64,000 nt of DNA from Mycobacterium sp. SMC-4 (GCF_025263265.1 NZ_CP079869.1:682001-746000); one strand, 5' to 3'. Counted from the first letter of the stretch, positions 1 through 8,704 are shown. A program made the numbers and translations. The notes: generated by a model from the sequence alone, not told the origin.

Positions 1-182
1 ACATCGGCCTACGACGTGGTAAAAATGCAGCACCCAAGAACCACTGGCGGTCATGAACTGCACCGGCCTGCGCACATCGGGCAACGTGACCAAAGCCGTT
101 TACATGCGCCCGGGCAGCACAGGGCAAACATTGACTTAGCTTCAATCGACACACCGATTGGCCGCAGCCGAGGAGAGCACCG

Positions 183-1946
183 GTGAATGCGACACCATTC
201 GGGCACTATCGGCTCCACAAGCTGATCGGCCAGGGCGGGATGGGGGAGGTGTACCAGGCCTACGACACCAAGACCGATCGCACCGTCGCGTTGAAGGTGC
301 TGCCGCACCACATGGCAGCAGACGAGACGTTTCAGGCGCGCTTTCGTCGTGAGTCGCAGGCCGCCGCCGGTCTCAACGACCCGCATGTCGTGCCGATCCA
401 CGGTTTCGGTGAGATCGACGGCCGGCTCTATCTGGACATGCGGCTGATCGAGGGCCGCAATCTCGGGACCATGTTGCACGACACCGAGAAGCCACTCGGG
501 GCGGCGTTCGCGGTCACCGTGGTCGAGCAGGTCGCTCACGCGCTCGATGCCGCGCACAGCTCCGGGTTGATCCACCGCGACATCAAACCGTCGAACATCT
601 TGATCACCGGCCGCGACTTCGTCTACCTGATCGACTTCGGGCTGGCCCGTACCGCCGGCGAACAGGGACTCACCACCGCGGGCAGCACGCTGGGCACCTT
701 GGCCTATATGGCACCGGAACGGTTCGAGGGCGGCACGGTCGACCACCGCAGCGACATCTACGCGTTGACCTGCGTGCTCTACGAATGCCTGACGGGCGCG
801 CGGCCGTATCCCGCCGACAGCCTGGAGCAGCAGATCGCCGGACACATGGTCACCGCGGTGCCGCGGCCCTCCGATGTCGACCCGCGTCTGGCCGCGTTCG
901 ACGCAGTGATCGCCAAGGGGATGGCCAAGCAGGCAGCCAAGCGTTACCAGTCGGCCGGGGAGCTGGCCGCCGCTGCCCGCCGGGCGCTTAATGCCCCGGT
1001 GCGCCGTGCCGGCAGCGCGTCGCGCCACGCCGCCCGCTCGGAGCGCGCGCTGCCGAAGAAGGCGCTGGCCGCCGCGGCGGCAGCGCTGGTGGTCCTGGTG
1101 GTAGCGGCAGTCGGTGTGTGGCAGTGGGCGCCGTGGGATGACGGATCACGTTCTCTCGCAACGCTGCCCGATGGCGCCGTAGATTCGGTCGCGGCGACGG
1201 TGCCCGACGACATCCGCGACACCGGTCGGTTGGTCATCGGGGTGAACGTGCCCTACGCGCCGATGGAGTTCAAAAACGCCGACGGACAGCTCGTCGGCTT
1301 CGACGTCGACCTGATGAATGCGGTCGCGCGGGTTCTGGGATTGGTACCCGACTATCGGGTCACTGCGTTCGAGACGATTCTGCCGATGGTCGTCGACGGC
1401 ACCTTCAACGTGGGTATGTCCTCGATCACCGACACCCGTCAGCGCGAACGGCTCGTCGACTTCGTCACCTACCTCCAAGCCGGTACCCAGTGGGCGCGCC
1501 GACCCGGCACCTCGCTGGGGCCCGCGTCGGCGTGTGGATCGAGAGTTGGTGTGGCGCAAGGGACTTTGCAGGAAACCGACGAACTCCCCGCCAAGAGCGG
1601 TCAGTGCACCGCGGCGGGGATGGCGCCGATCGAGATGGTGGTGTTCGCCAGCCAGGATGAGGTGACTGCGGCATTGGTCGCCGGCGAGGTCGACGCGATG
1701 TCGGCCGACTCCCCGGTCACCGGCTTTGCGATCAAACTCAGTCGCGGTGCACTGGTGCCGGCCGGGGACGTGTTCGACTCCAAGCCCTACGGCTGGCCGG
1801 TGCACAAGGGTTCAGAACTCAGCGAGTCCCTGCGGTTGGCCCTGGAACACCTGATGGACAGCGGGGAGTACCGGGCCATCGCGACGATGTGGGGTGTCGA
1901 GCGCGGCATGATCGACCAGCCCGCGGTCAACGGCGCGGTCCGCTAG
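183..1946 (+). CDS. Receptor Ser/Thr kinase fused to periplasmic solute-binding domain
   Basis: This is a 587-aa PknB-family kinase. Near residues 16-38 it has the glycine loop GQGGMGEVY and catalytic Lys38. HRDIKPSN (Asp133), DFG (Asp151-Gly153) and APERFEGG follow. One membrane segment lies at about 292-312. Residues ~340-580 then resemble a family-3 (amino-acid type) extracellular solute-binding protein, with VIGVNVPYAPMEF, GFDVDLMNAVA and DAMSADSPV. The kinase should be cytoplasmic and the binding domain outside, so the inferred role is sensing a small polar ligand and signalling by phosphorylation. I chose the GTG start because GGAGAG lies just upstream and the kinase fold begins within 10 residues. 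No ABC transporter genes sit next to it. The kinase call is firm; ligand and substrates are unknown. Confidence 0.93.
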   Translation: MNATPFGHYRLHKLIGQGGMGEVYQAYDTKTDRTVALKVLPHHMAADETFQARFRRESQAAAGLNDPHVVPIHGFGEIDGRLYLDMRLIEGRNLGTMLHDTEKPLGAAFAVTVVEQVAHALDAAHSSGLIHRDIKPSNILITGRDFVYLIDFGLARTAGEQGLTTAGSTLGTLAYMAPERFEGGTVDHRSDIYALTCVLYECLTGARPYPADSLEQQIAGHMVTAVPRPSDVDPRLAAFDAVIAKGMAKQAAKRYQSAGELAAAARRALNAPVRRAGSASRHAARSERALPKKALAAAAAALVVLVVAAVGVWQWAPWDDGSRSLATLPDGAVDSVAATVPDDIRDTGRLVIGVNVPYAPMEFKNADGQLVGFDVDLMNAVARVLGLVPDYRVTAFETILPMVVDGTFNVGMSSITDTRQRERLVDFVTYLQAGTQWARRPGTSLGPASACGSRVGVAQGTLQETDELPAKSGQCTAAGMAPIEMVVFASQDEVTAALVAGEVDAMSADSPVTGFAIKLSRGALVPAGDVFDSKPYGWPVHKGSELSESLRLALEHLMDSGEYRAIATMWGVERGMIDQPAVNGAVR

Positions 1947-1949
1947 ATC

Positions 1950-1974
1950 GTTTATCCCCCTCTGCAGCGGGTAA
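1950..1974 (+). promoter_or_regulatory. SigB/SigF-type promoter ahead of the CsbD-like gene
   Basis: GTTTAT at 1950-1955 and GGGTAA at 1969-1974 are separated by 13 bases. This closely matches the general-stress sigma pattern GTTT(AA)-N12-14-GGGTA(T) known for SigB and mycobacterial SigF. It starts 4 bases after the upstream kinase stop codon and points at a CsbD-like gene, a family that is a classic member of this regulon in Bacillus. Transcription start has not been mapped. Confidence 0.7.
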
Positions 1975-2005
1975 GTCCTTGGGGCCGATGCAGAAGGAGG
2001 AGCAG

Positions 2006-2554
2006 TTGAACAGCGAGGACAAGTCTGCCGAAACGCGCAAGAGCTTTGTCGAGTCCGTCAAGGGCAAGGCCAAGGAATGGGCGGGCGCGGTCACCGGTAA
2101 CGACTCGCTCACCGCAGAAGGGCAGTTGGAGCAGAAGCAGGGCAAGCAGCGCCGCGCGGCCAGTCAGTTGGCCGCGGAGGCCGACGCCGAGGCTGCGCGG
2201 GCGCGAGCCGAGGCCGGCCAAGCCAAGGTGGAGGGTGCCGAGCAGCGCCGCCAGGCGCAGGTGGATGCCGCCGAGGCCAAGGCCGAGATCCGCAGCGAGC
2301 AGCTCGCCGACAGGCAGGCAGCCCAGCAGGCCGCCCACCGGGACGCGGCCCGCGAGCAGACCAGCTTCGAGGTTGGCGTGCAACGTCAGGCCGAACAGGA
2401 AAAGGCCCAGGAGCGGTCCGAAATTCGCTCTGCCAGCGCTGAATACGGTGAAGCGATCGACGACTACAACGACGCCGCCGAAGACGCGGCACGTATCGAA
2501 GCCCACGCTGATCGGCTGCGGAGCCGGGCGGAGAACATCGACCCCACCCCCTGA
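2006..2554 (+). CDS. CsbD-like stress protein with long Ala/Glu-rich coiled-coil tail
   Basis: The protein is about 182 aa. Residues ~15-45 (SVKGKAKEWAGAVTGNDSL, AEGQLEQKQGK) look like the CsbD general-stress fold. The rest is charged, Ala/Glu/Arg/Gln-rich and predicted to be a long helix or coiled coil. The TTG at 2006 is preferred because AAGGAGGA (1994-2001) sits 4 bases upstream; an in-frame ATG at 1988 (MQKEEQ...) would overlap that ribosome site. A SigF-like promoter lies at 1950-1974. It is followed after 22 bases by another helical protein and then by a small membrane protein, so the three probably form one stress-induced operon. CsbD biochemistry is not known. The family call is good; the start is the least certain point. 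Confidence 0.8.
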   Translation: MNSEDKSAETRKSFVESVKGKAKEWAGAVTGNDSLTAEGQLEQKQGKQRRAASQLAAEADAEAARARAEAGQAKVEGAEQRRQAQVDAAEAKAEIRSEQLADRQAAQQAAHRDAAREQTSFEVGVQRQAEQEKAQERSEIRSASAEYGEAIDDYNDAAEDAARIEAHADRLRSRAENIDPTP

Positions 2555-2576
2555 TCTGCCATTACAGGAGTTGACG

Positions 2577-3245
2577 ATGAGAATCACCGATCTACCGCTT
2601 GCCGTTCTGCGCCTGCAGTACCGGCTGGCCCGGACTCCGCTGCACCTGATCGAGCGGCAGGTGCTGTCTCGGCTGGACGCCGAGGCGCGGCAGCGGCTGT
2701 TCCTCGAACGTGCGCTCGGGGCAGTCGACGCGGCGGCCGGCAGCTTGCTGCGCGACGCTGACCTCGAGGCCGGCGGCCTAGACCGCATCGAGAAGGCCGC
2801 GGTGCTGGGCGAGGCCGCTCGACTCGACGACCTCGCCGCTGCGCAGCAGCAGCGGGCTGTGGACAATCTCGTACGACGGCGCGAGCACGCGGCCGACGCG
2901 CCCGAACAGGCCCGCGAGGAGGCCCAGCAGCACATCGCGGAAGCTCGGCATACGGCCGAGCAGCGCAAGCAGCAGGTGGCCGAGCAGGCCGCGGTGCGGG
3001 CCCAACAGGCGCAAGAGTACGTCGACGGCGAAGCCGAGCAGAGGGTCGCTGCGGTCGAGAAGGCGCGATGGAGCGCCGCGGACCGCAGCAGGGCGGTGGA
3101 AGAAGCGAAGATGTCGGCCGCGCAGGACAAGCTCGACGACGCCGCCGACAAGCGGGGTTCCGCCGGCGCGGCGCACCGCGATGCCGAGCGGCTGGACGAG
3201 CTCAGCGACGTCGAGACGGCCAAACGTCGGGCGAAGAGGCAATGA
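2577..3245 (+). CDS. Helical coiled-coil protein of unknown function
   Basis: This 222-aa protein starts at ATG 2577 with AGGAG seven bases upstream. The first ~40 residues are mixed hydrophobic and basic. The rest is strongly helical, rich in Ala, Glu, Arg and Gln with heptad-like spacing, and the tail is basic (KRRAKRQ). There is no signal peptide or catalytic motif. It follows the CsbD-like gene closely and overlaps the next gene by 4 bases (ATGA), so translational coupling is likely. Similar Ala-rich proteins beside CsbD genes are familiar in mycobacteria as uncharacterised stress proteins. I do not assign a function. Confidence 0.8.
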   Translation: MRITDLPLAVLRLQYRLARTPLHLIERQVLSRLDAEARQRLFLERALGAVDAAAGSLLRDADLEAGGLDRIEKAAVLGEAARLDDLAAAQQQRAVDNLVRRREHAADAPEQAREEAQQHIAEARHTAEQRKQQVAEQAAVRAQQAQEYVDGEAEQRVAAVEKARWSAADRSRAVEEAKMSAAQDKLDDAADKRGSAGAAHRDAERLDELSDVETAKRRAKRQ

Positions 3246-3484
3246 CTGCCACACCCCCAGACCCTGATCCCATGAACACCCCCAGCGGGGAGCAGGGCGG
3301 AGGTGTCAGTCCGGGCGACACCCCGCCTGACTCGGCTCAGACCAAAGCGACTGCCAACGCTGACCCGACCGCGGGTCGAAACCTGAACCCGCGCAATGTC
3401 ATAGGGATCATCGCCATCGTGGCCTTCGTCCTGGTGTTCGCCGCGGTGGCCGTGCTGTTGATCGTGCAGATCATCGGCGGATAA
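3242..3484 (+). CDS. Small membrane protein, DUF6480-like
   Basis: This 80-aa protein begins with a Pro/Asp/Gly-rich leader (PPDPDPMNTPSGEQGGG, PGDTPP) typical of DUF6480 proteins. It ends with one strong membrane helix at about residues 54-77 (VIGIIAIVAFVLVFAAVAVL). Its ATG overlaps the TGA of the upstream gene by 4 bases, so it is probably translated from the same stress operon as the CsbD-like gene. The leader is probably disordered; topology cannot be decided. Function is unknown. Confidence 0.82.
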   Translation: MTATPPDPDPMNTPSGEQGGGVSPGDTPPDSAQTKATANADPTAGRNLNPRNVIGIIAIVAFVLVFAAVAVLLIVQIIGG

Positions 3485-4028
3485 CCGCCTGAGTCAAAGC
3501 CAACGTGTTTGCCAGTGGCACCACCGGGGAGTCTCTGCTCGGGCGCTGTCGGTCGCCTGGGTAGGCCGCTCGAATGACCATCAAACCCGAAATCATGGCG
3601 CACTAGGGACTTTGGTCATAACTTTGCAGGACCTTTGCCATAAGAGCAGACACTCAGGAATAAAAATTAGCCCAATTTTCATTTAGGCAAACATCACAAG
3701 ATCAATATTGCGTCTCAGTGCGCTAGTGCATTGCGCCCTCTTCAGGAGGCGGTTCGCAACCCGCTCTGCCGATTAGATTGCAGTTCAAAGCACTTTAGTA
3801 GGTGCCGAGCCCGTGCGAGACAACGTGGGCAGGCCGAGCGTACCGCGAACGAGCATTGTCCGTTCTGCGACCGCAGCGTTGGGTGCCAGCAATGTATTTG
3901 GGGATTGCTAGATCCGCTATTAGGAGAGCCCTAAAATATTTGCTAGAAATGCGCATTGTGCGGCCATACTCTGATGTTGAGCCCCAAAAGGCCGACACAA
4001 ACAGAACGCAACACAATTGGGGGTTGTC
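3485..4028 (+). other. 544-bp intergenic region, AT-rich in the middle
   Basis: No convincing coding sequence is seen. The stretch 3655-3720 is strikingly AT-rich for this genome. Two DosR-box-like sequences lie at 3604-3642. The downstream PE-PPE gene starts 386 bases after them, so the space could hold a long leader, a small RNA or promoters. Short ORFs at 3731-3934 and 3802-4032 lack recognisable protein features. Confidence 0.6.
3604..3642 (+). promoter_or_regulatory. Two DosR-box-like sites in tandem
   Basis: AGGGACTTTGGTCAT (3605-3619) and AGGACCTTTGCCAT (3628-3641) repeat the same pattern with a 22-23 bp offset, about two helical turns. The known DosR (DevR) consensus is a 20-bp palindrome built around GGGACT and AGTCCC. 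Each site here keeps one good half and a degenerate second half. Paired sites at this spacing are usual for hypoxia-regulated mycobacterial promoters. The target is unclear because the next gene starts at 4029. Confidence 0.45.
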
Positions 4029-5294
4029 ATGAACACCAACTTTCGCAGAGCCGGAATCGTCTGCGGTGCAGCATTTGCTTCGGTGGCCGTCGCGCTGTCT
4101 GCTGCCACAGCCGGTGGAGCCGCCAGCTCCGCACTCTTCGTCGGCGGAATCGGCCAGCCGAGCATGCCGGATATCTTGATGGCTCCGCTTCTGGGCGGCG
4201 CATTCAAGGGCCAGGAGCGCGTCAGTGTGCTCTGGCCGGCTCAGGCGGCGCCGTTCTCGCCCCGTGTCGGCAAGACCCTCGGTGCCTCGATCAATGAGGG
4301 CACCGTGAATCTCAATGCCGAGATCAAGGCCGCGCTGGAGAGGCTGAACAGAGACGCCGACGGCAACATCCTCAACGGTGAAAAGGTCACTGTCGTCGGG
4401 CTTTCCGGTGGCGCGCTGGTGGTCAACGAGGTGTTGCGGGCGTTGGCTGCCGACGCCGCCGCGCCGGGCAGGGATCAGATCACCTTCGTGCTGGTGGCCG
4501 ACTCGAGCCGGCAGAAGATCATCGACAAGGCCAAGTACAACTCCCGGTTCGAGTACACCTATCAGCCGGCCCCGCAGACCGCCTACGACGTCGTGGTCGT
4601 GACCGGTGAGTACGACGGCATGTCCGACTTCCCGGACCGCTGGTGGAACACGCTGGCCGTGATGAATGCCATCGCCGGGTCGATCTTCATGCATGTGCCG
4701 TCCGCGCTGGCCGACCTGTCGAAGGTGCCGGCCGGCAACATCACCGTCGACGTCAACGCCCTGGGCGGCACCACGACTCACTACCTGGTTCCCGCTCAGC
4801 GGCTGCCGCTGGTGCTGATGCTGCCGTTCCTCGCGCCACGCGAGGCCGAGCTGAAGGCCAAGATCGACAAGGCGTACAGCCGCAATGATGTCAAGGCCGT
4901 CCAGGCCAGGCAACTGCGCTCGGTGTCGGAGGTTCCGGCGGTGGTGTCGCAGACCCTGGCGGCCGGTGTCGAGTCCGAGCCGGAGGTCCGGGACGTTGAC
5001 AGCGGAGCGGCCCAGGTGCCGACTCCCGGCTCAGCAGCGGCAGGCAGCGACGCAGATGCTGTGACCGTCGAAAGCGGTTCGCTTGACGAACCGGCCGAGG
5101 CGGACGACCAGGCCAAAACCGAGATCGAGCAGGTCAAGGATCTGGCCAGGGCCGAGGCGCAGACCGCGATCCAGGACGAGACGAAAGCCGAGGCCGGCGG
5201 CACCGGCGCGTCGGAGCCGGCGCAAAGCCGACCGCGCAACGACTTGGCGGCGGATTCCTCGGATTCCTCGGATTCCTCGGACTCCCCGGAATAG
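4029..5294 (+). CDS. Secreted PE-PPE-domain alpha/beta hydrolase
   Basis: This 421-aa protein starts at ATG 4029. It has a Sec-type signal (RRAGIVCGAAFASVAVALSA, cleavage around residue 30) followed by ALFVGGIGQPSMPDI, the opening of the PE-PPE domain. That domain is an alpha/beta hydrolase fold of mycobacterial esterases. The nucleophile elbow is GLSGG at about residue 127; DGMSDFPDRW and THYL fit the later acid and histidine regions. The C-terminal ~110 residues are acidic, low-complexity and end in SSD repeats. Family members act on short acyl esters or lipids at the envelope; the substrate here is unknown. A hairpin terminator follows at 5339-5365. Confidence 0.87.
   Translation: MNTNFRRAGIVCGAAFASVAVALSAATAGGAASSALFVGGIGQPSMPDILMAPLLGGAFKGQERVSVLWPAQAAPFSPRVGKTLGASINEGTVNLNAEIKAALERLNRDADGNILNGEKVTVVGLSGGALVVNEVLRALAADAAAPGRDQITFVLVADSSRQKIIDKAKYNSRFEYTYQPAPQTAYDVVVVTGEYDGMSDFPDRWWNTLAVMNAIAGSIFMHVPSALADLSKVPAGNITVDVNALGGTTTHYLVPAQRLPLVLMLPFLAPREAELKAKIDKAYSRNDVKAVQARQLRSVSEVPAVVSQTLAAGVESEPEVRDVDSGAAQVPTPGSAAAGSDADAVTVESGSLDEPAEADDQAKTEIEQVKDLARAEAQTAIQDETKAEAGGTGASEPAQSRPRNDLAADSSDSSDSSDSPE
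5253..5279 (+). repeat. Three 9-bp coding repeats (GATTCCTCG)
   Basis: Three perfect tandem copies of GATTCCTCG encode Asp-Ser-Ser units at the tail of the PE-PPE protein. A fourth, imperfect copy follows. Slippage would change length in steps of three residues without breaking the frame. Confidence 0.9.
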
Positions 5295-5338
5295 TCCTGC
5301 CGATGTCGCGGGTCACCCCGGCACGTCGACCCGAGCCC

Positions 5339-5365
5339 GAAACCCCGGCTCTGCGCCGGGGTTTC
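5339..5365 (+). terminator. Rho-independent-like terminator hairpin
   Basis: GAAACCCCGGC (5339-5349) pairs perfectly with GCCGGGGTTTC (5355-5365) around a 5-base loop, 45 bases after the PE-PPE stop codon. It has no long T tract, as is common for mycobacterial terminators. It separates this gene from the next hydrolase gene. Confidence 0.75.
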
Positions 5366-5532
5366 GTGGCGTGCGCTTCCGGTATGGCCGTCACATAGGG
5401 GCCGGGGACAGCTGCGGAATCACGCGCCATTCCAGGAGCTGGGCACGAATTCCGCACCGTTGTCCGACCCCTAACTGACTCTTCGGTAAGAAATGTCCGA
5501 ACGCGCCCGGCCGGCCCGCTGATCGAGGTTGG

Positions 5533-7950
5533 ATGTACCCCATGGGTGCAGGGGGGTACGTGGGTCGCGTCGGTGGGTTGGCGGTAGCTCTCGGGATCGG
5601 GGTGGCGGTGGTGGCGGGCGCAGGTGCCGCCTCAGCCGAGGAGAGCACATCGTCGGCGAGGGGTACCACCGGCACGGCCGCGTCCACCACGTCACAGACC
5701 TCGAGCAGCACCGAAACCGCTGATCGGCCGTCCCGAGGAGCCGAAGCCCGGGAGGCGCGGCGCGCGCAGCGCTCCGAGACCGCGCAGACCGATCCGACGA
5801 GGTCCACCCGGCTGGCGAAGGCCGTTGACGACGCAGAATCGGTCGCCAAGCAGGACGCTTCCGCCGTCGAGGAAAAGGCGGCCCCGCAGACGCCGGCACA
5901 GACGTCCGGGACCGAGCCCGTGCCCGACCTCGAATCGGCAGTCGGTCACGTCGTCGAGGATGTCGAGGCGGACCCCGTCACACCGTCGGCGCCCGAACCC
6001 GCCGAGTCAGCACCGCAGGCGGCCCAGGAGCCCGAACTGGTCGAGAGTGCGGCCGGTGACACTGCGACCGTTGAAACCACGACCACCACGCTGGGCAGAA
6101 CGGCTCCCCGGCGCGCCGCCGTGGACCCCGGCAATCCCGCCGTGCCGGGGCTGGCGTCGATGATGCTGTCGCTGGTCACCGCCGGACGGGAGATCACCGC
6201 CGAGGCGGCCCAGCCCGCGCAGGCGCAGGTGACCAGTACCGCCCTCGCCGACGCTGACCTGCCTTACCCGATTCCCACTGACGTCAAGGTCACCGAGGTC
6301 ACCGCGGTGTTCGAATGGGCGCAGCGGATCCCGGTGCTCGGCCCGCTGCTGGTGACGCCGGTGGTGCGCTTCCTGCACGTCATCCCGTTCGTCGGCGACA
6401 TCCTGCATCCGCTGATCGGCTGGCCGATCGACCACTTCGCCGACCCCGATGCCCCCAAACCGCGCACCGTGCTGGTCGAATCCTTCGACGGCGCCAAGAT
6501 TTACGTGCATTTCATGCCGGCGAAGGGACTGCAGGCAGGCCAGGCGGCGCCGACAGTGTTCAGCGGACCGGGACTGGGACTGCCCGGCGCGACGACGCTG
6601 GACCTTCGTGTCGACAGCTTCCTGCCCAACGATGTGATCGGCGTTGGTGCGCTGCGCGAGGCCGGGTACAACGTGGTCACCTGGGATCCCCGGGGCGAGT
6701 GGCGTTCGCAGGGGCGGATGCAGTTGCAGTCACCGGATTTCGAGGGCCGCGACATCTCGCACATCATCAGCTGGTTGGCCACGCTGCCGGAGGTGGCGTC
6801 GGACAACGGTGACCCGAAGATCGGCATGGTCGGTGCCTCCTACGGCGGCGGCATCCAGTTGGCCACTGCGGCCATCGACCCGCGCATCGACGCGATCGTG
6901 CCGACCATTGCCTGGAACAGCCTGGTCGATGTGCTGTTCCCGCGAGAGGCGGTGCGCAGCGGCTGGGCCACCCTGCTCACCTCGGTGCTGGTGCTGACGC
7001 TGGCGCGGCCGCACGAGCGCATCCTGCCCGCCGCGGTCGTGGGCATCCTGACCGGCAAGGCGTCGCAATCCGACATCGACCTGCTCAACGAGCGGGGGTA
7101 CACCGACCGGATCGACCAGATCACCGCACCCACGCTGCTGATCCAGGGCACGGTGGACACCCTGTTCACCCTCGGCCAAGCCGACCTGAACGCCAAAGCG
7201 CTGATCGACGCGGGAACCACCACGAAGGTGCTCTGGTATTGCGGTGGCCACGGCGCCTGCGTGAGCAGCTACAACAACGGTGACGTGGTGATCGGCCGGA
7301 CGCTGGACTGGCTGGACCGCTACGTCAAGGGCGAAAACGTCGACACCGGACCGCAATTCGAATGGGTGGACCAGCGCGGGCAGTGGTTCAGCTCCGACAC
7401 CTACCCGGTGGATCTCGACGACACCCCGCTGGTCGCGGAGGGCACGCAACGCCAGTCGATGGCTTTCGTACCGTTCATCGGTGGCTCCGGTCCTGATCCG
7501 TGGATCATCACCCGCGGCCTCATCGCCACGATCCTCGGGCTGCCGTCGGCGACCTACGCCTTCAATGCCGTGAACCTGCGCGTCCCGGAGGTCGCCGAGG
7601 TCACCCATGTCGTCGGTGCACCGTCGCTGACGCTGACCTATTCGGGGACCGGCAACGCCAAGCACGTCTACGCCCAGATCGTCGACAACCGGACCGGGCT
7701 GGTGCTGGGCCATCAGGTCACGCCGATCCCGGTGCAACTGGACGGTGAGAGCCGCGAGATCACGGTATCCCTGGAGCAGATCGCGCACACGCTCAACCCC
7801 GGTCAGTCGGTGACCGTGCAGGTCATGACGTCGGCCTTCAATTTCCTTAACTTCTACTCCTGGGGTGCCATCACGGTGGAATCGATGAGTGTGCGGCTGC
7901 CCACCCTGGCGGCCGGCACGGTGGCGCAGGTCCCCGCGATCGCGGCGTAG
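5533..7950 (+). CDS. Large exported alpha/beta hydrolase (CocE/X-Pro peptidase-like)
   Basis: This 805-aa protein has an N-terminal export signal (VGGLAVALGIGVAVVAGAGA, then ASAEE). About 200 residues of Thr/Glu/Pro-rich low complexity follow, then a hydrolase domain at ~300-620. The nucleophile elbow is GASYGG (Ser ~437). DTLF and GGHGAC give candidate acid and histidine positions. A beta-rich C-terminal region (~650-800) is compatible with the jelly-roll found in CocE/X-Pro dipeptidyl-peptidase relatives. The protein is probably envelope-located or secreted, acting on esters or peptides. A second ATG at 5542 is possible. The substrate cannot be inferred from the context. Confidence 0.85.
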   Translation: MYPMGAGGYVGRVGGLAVALGIGVAVVAGAGAASAEESTSSARGTTGTAASTTSQTSSSTETADRPSRGAEAREARRAQRSETAQTDPTRSTRLAKAVDDAESVAKQDASAVEEKAAPQTPAQTSGTEPVPDLESAVGHVVEDVEADPVTPSAPEPAESAPQAAQEPELVESAAGDTATVETTTTTLGRTAPRRAAVDPGNPAVPGLASMMLSLVTAGREITAEAAQPAQAQVTSTALADADLPYPIPTDVKVTEVTAVFEWAQRIPVLGPLLVTPVVRFLHVIPFVGDILHPLIGWPIDHFADPDAPKPRTVLVESFDGAKIYVHFMPAKGLQAGQAAPTVFSGPGLGLPGATTLDLRVDSFLPNDVIGVGALREAGYNVVTWDPRGEWRSQGRMQLQSPDFEGRDISHIISWLATLPEVASDNGDPKIGMVGASYGGGIQLATAAIDPRIDAIVPTIAWNSLVDVLFPREAVRSGWATLLTSVLVLTLARPHERILPAAVVGILTGKASQSDIDLLNERGYTDRIDQITAPTLLIQGTVDTLFTLGQADLNAKALIDAGTTTKVLWYCGGHGACVSSYNNGDVVIGRTLDWLDRYVKGENVDTGPQFEWVDQRGQWFSSDTYPVDLDDTPLVAEGTQRQSMAFVPFIGGSGPDPWIITRGLIATILGLPSATYAFNAVNLRVPEVAEVTHVVGAPSLTLTYSGTGNAKHVYAQIVDNRTGLVLGHQVTPIPVQLDGESREITVSLEQIAHTLNPGQSVTVQVMTSAFNFLNFYSWGAITVESMSVRLPTLAAGTVAQVPAIAA

Positions 7951-8084
7951 GTGTAGGCTCGAGCTAGGCCGCGCCTCTGTCACAGCCCGATTCGTCGGAC
8001 TTGTCCCCGCGGGTCGCGGCCCGCGACGCGATTTCTTCGCGCGGACCACGTACGGCAGGCCCGTACCACTCAAGGACATGTCTT

Positions 8085-8222
8085 ATGGATTCGTCTGAAC
8101 TGTTTTCCCATCGGCAGGCGCCGCAGGTCACCACTTCGGACCACAACTCCCACGAGCCCGTGCAGGCTCCCGTCTTCTCCGACCAGCCGGGCAAGAACTC
8201 CTCCGACGCCTCGGCGTCGTGA
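8085..8222 (+). CDS. 45-aa small protein coupled to DUF5994 gene
   Basis: ATG 8085 is preceded by AAGGA eight bases upstream and opens a 45-codon frame (MDSSELFSHRQAPQV... ending in NSSDASAS). Its TGA overlaps the GTG start of the next gene in a GTGA 4-base overlap, the usual sign of coupled translation. The product is hydrophilic, rich in Ser, His, Gln and Asp, with no membrane segment. It may be a small partner or mainly a leader that drives translation of the DUF5994 gene. Function is unknown. Confidence 0.6.
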   Translation: MDSSELFSHRQAPQVTTSDHNSHEPVQAPVFSDQPGKNSSDASAS

Positions 8223-8704
8223 ACGGGATCGCGCGGTCGCGGCGGGCCTCCAAGCCCGTTCGGGCCACGCTGGCTCGCGAACTCGGCGGCGTGATCGACG
8301 GCGCCTGGTGGCCACATACGGCGTTGATCGCCGCGGAACTGCCTGATCTGATCGGTGCTTTGCACCGCACGCTGGGCGAGGTCGTCGACATCCGGATCAA
8401 CTGGTCTGCCACCGAGGGGCAGCTCGATCTCGAGACGATCGTCACCGGGGCGCGATTGATGCGCAGCAATGATCTGTCGAGGCGTCCACGCCTGATGGTG
8501 GTCAAGGGCGTCGACGCCAGCGCGAAACTGATTGTGGTGCCGAGCATGACCTCCCAGGCGCTCGGTTCGATCGTGCTGCGTGTGGCGGCCGGTCTGCCCA
8601 CCTGGGCCGGCAACGGTGACTCCAAACTCTTCGACACCGCTCAGACGGTGCTGCGCCTCGCCGAGGCCGAAAGCGCCAAGTGGGCAGAGCCCATCAACTC
8701 TTAA
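8219..8704 (+). CDS. DUF5994-family protein
   Basis: This 161-aa protein contains GGVIDGAWWPHTALIAAELP near residue 22, the hallmark of DUF5994. The same block recurs in the gene at 9260. There are no membrane segments or known catalytic motifs. The GTG start overlaps the stop of the upstream 45-aa gene, so expression is probably coupled. The family is frequent in actinobacteria, often near stress genes; here a cold-shock gene follows after 113 bases. The biochemical role is unknown. Confidence 0.85.
   Translation: MNGIARSRRASKPVRATLARELGGVIDGAWWPHTALIAAELPDLIGALHRTLGEVVDIRINWSATEGQLDLETIVTGARLMRSNDLSRRPRLMVVKGVDASAKLIVVPSMTSQALGSIVLRVAAGLPTWAGNGDSKLFDTAQTVLRLAEAESAKWAEPINS

Noticed and set aside
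1..182. Frame open from base 1 to about 184 as the end of an upstream gene
   Set aside because: No recognisable protein sequence; openness over 60 codons is common by chance at this GC content.
2046..2576. Plus-strand frame overlapping the CsbD-like gene
   Set aside because: Arg/Pro-rich shadow of the CsbD frame; the real gene begins at ATG 2577 after AGGAG.
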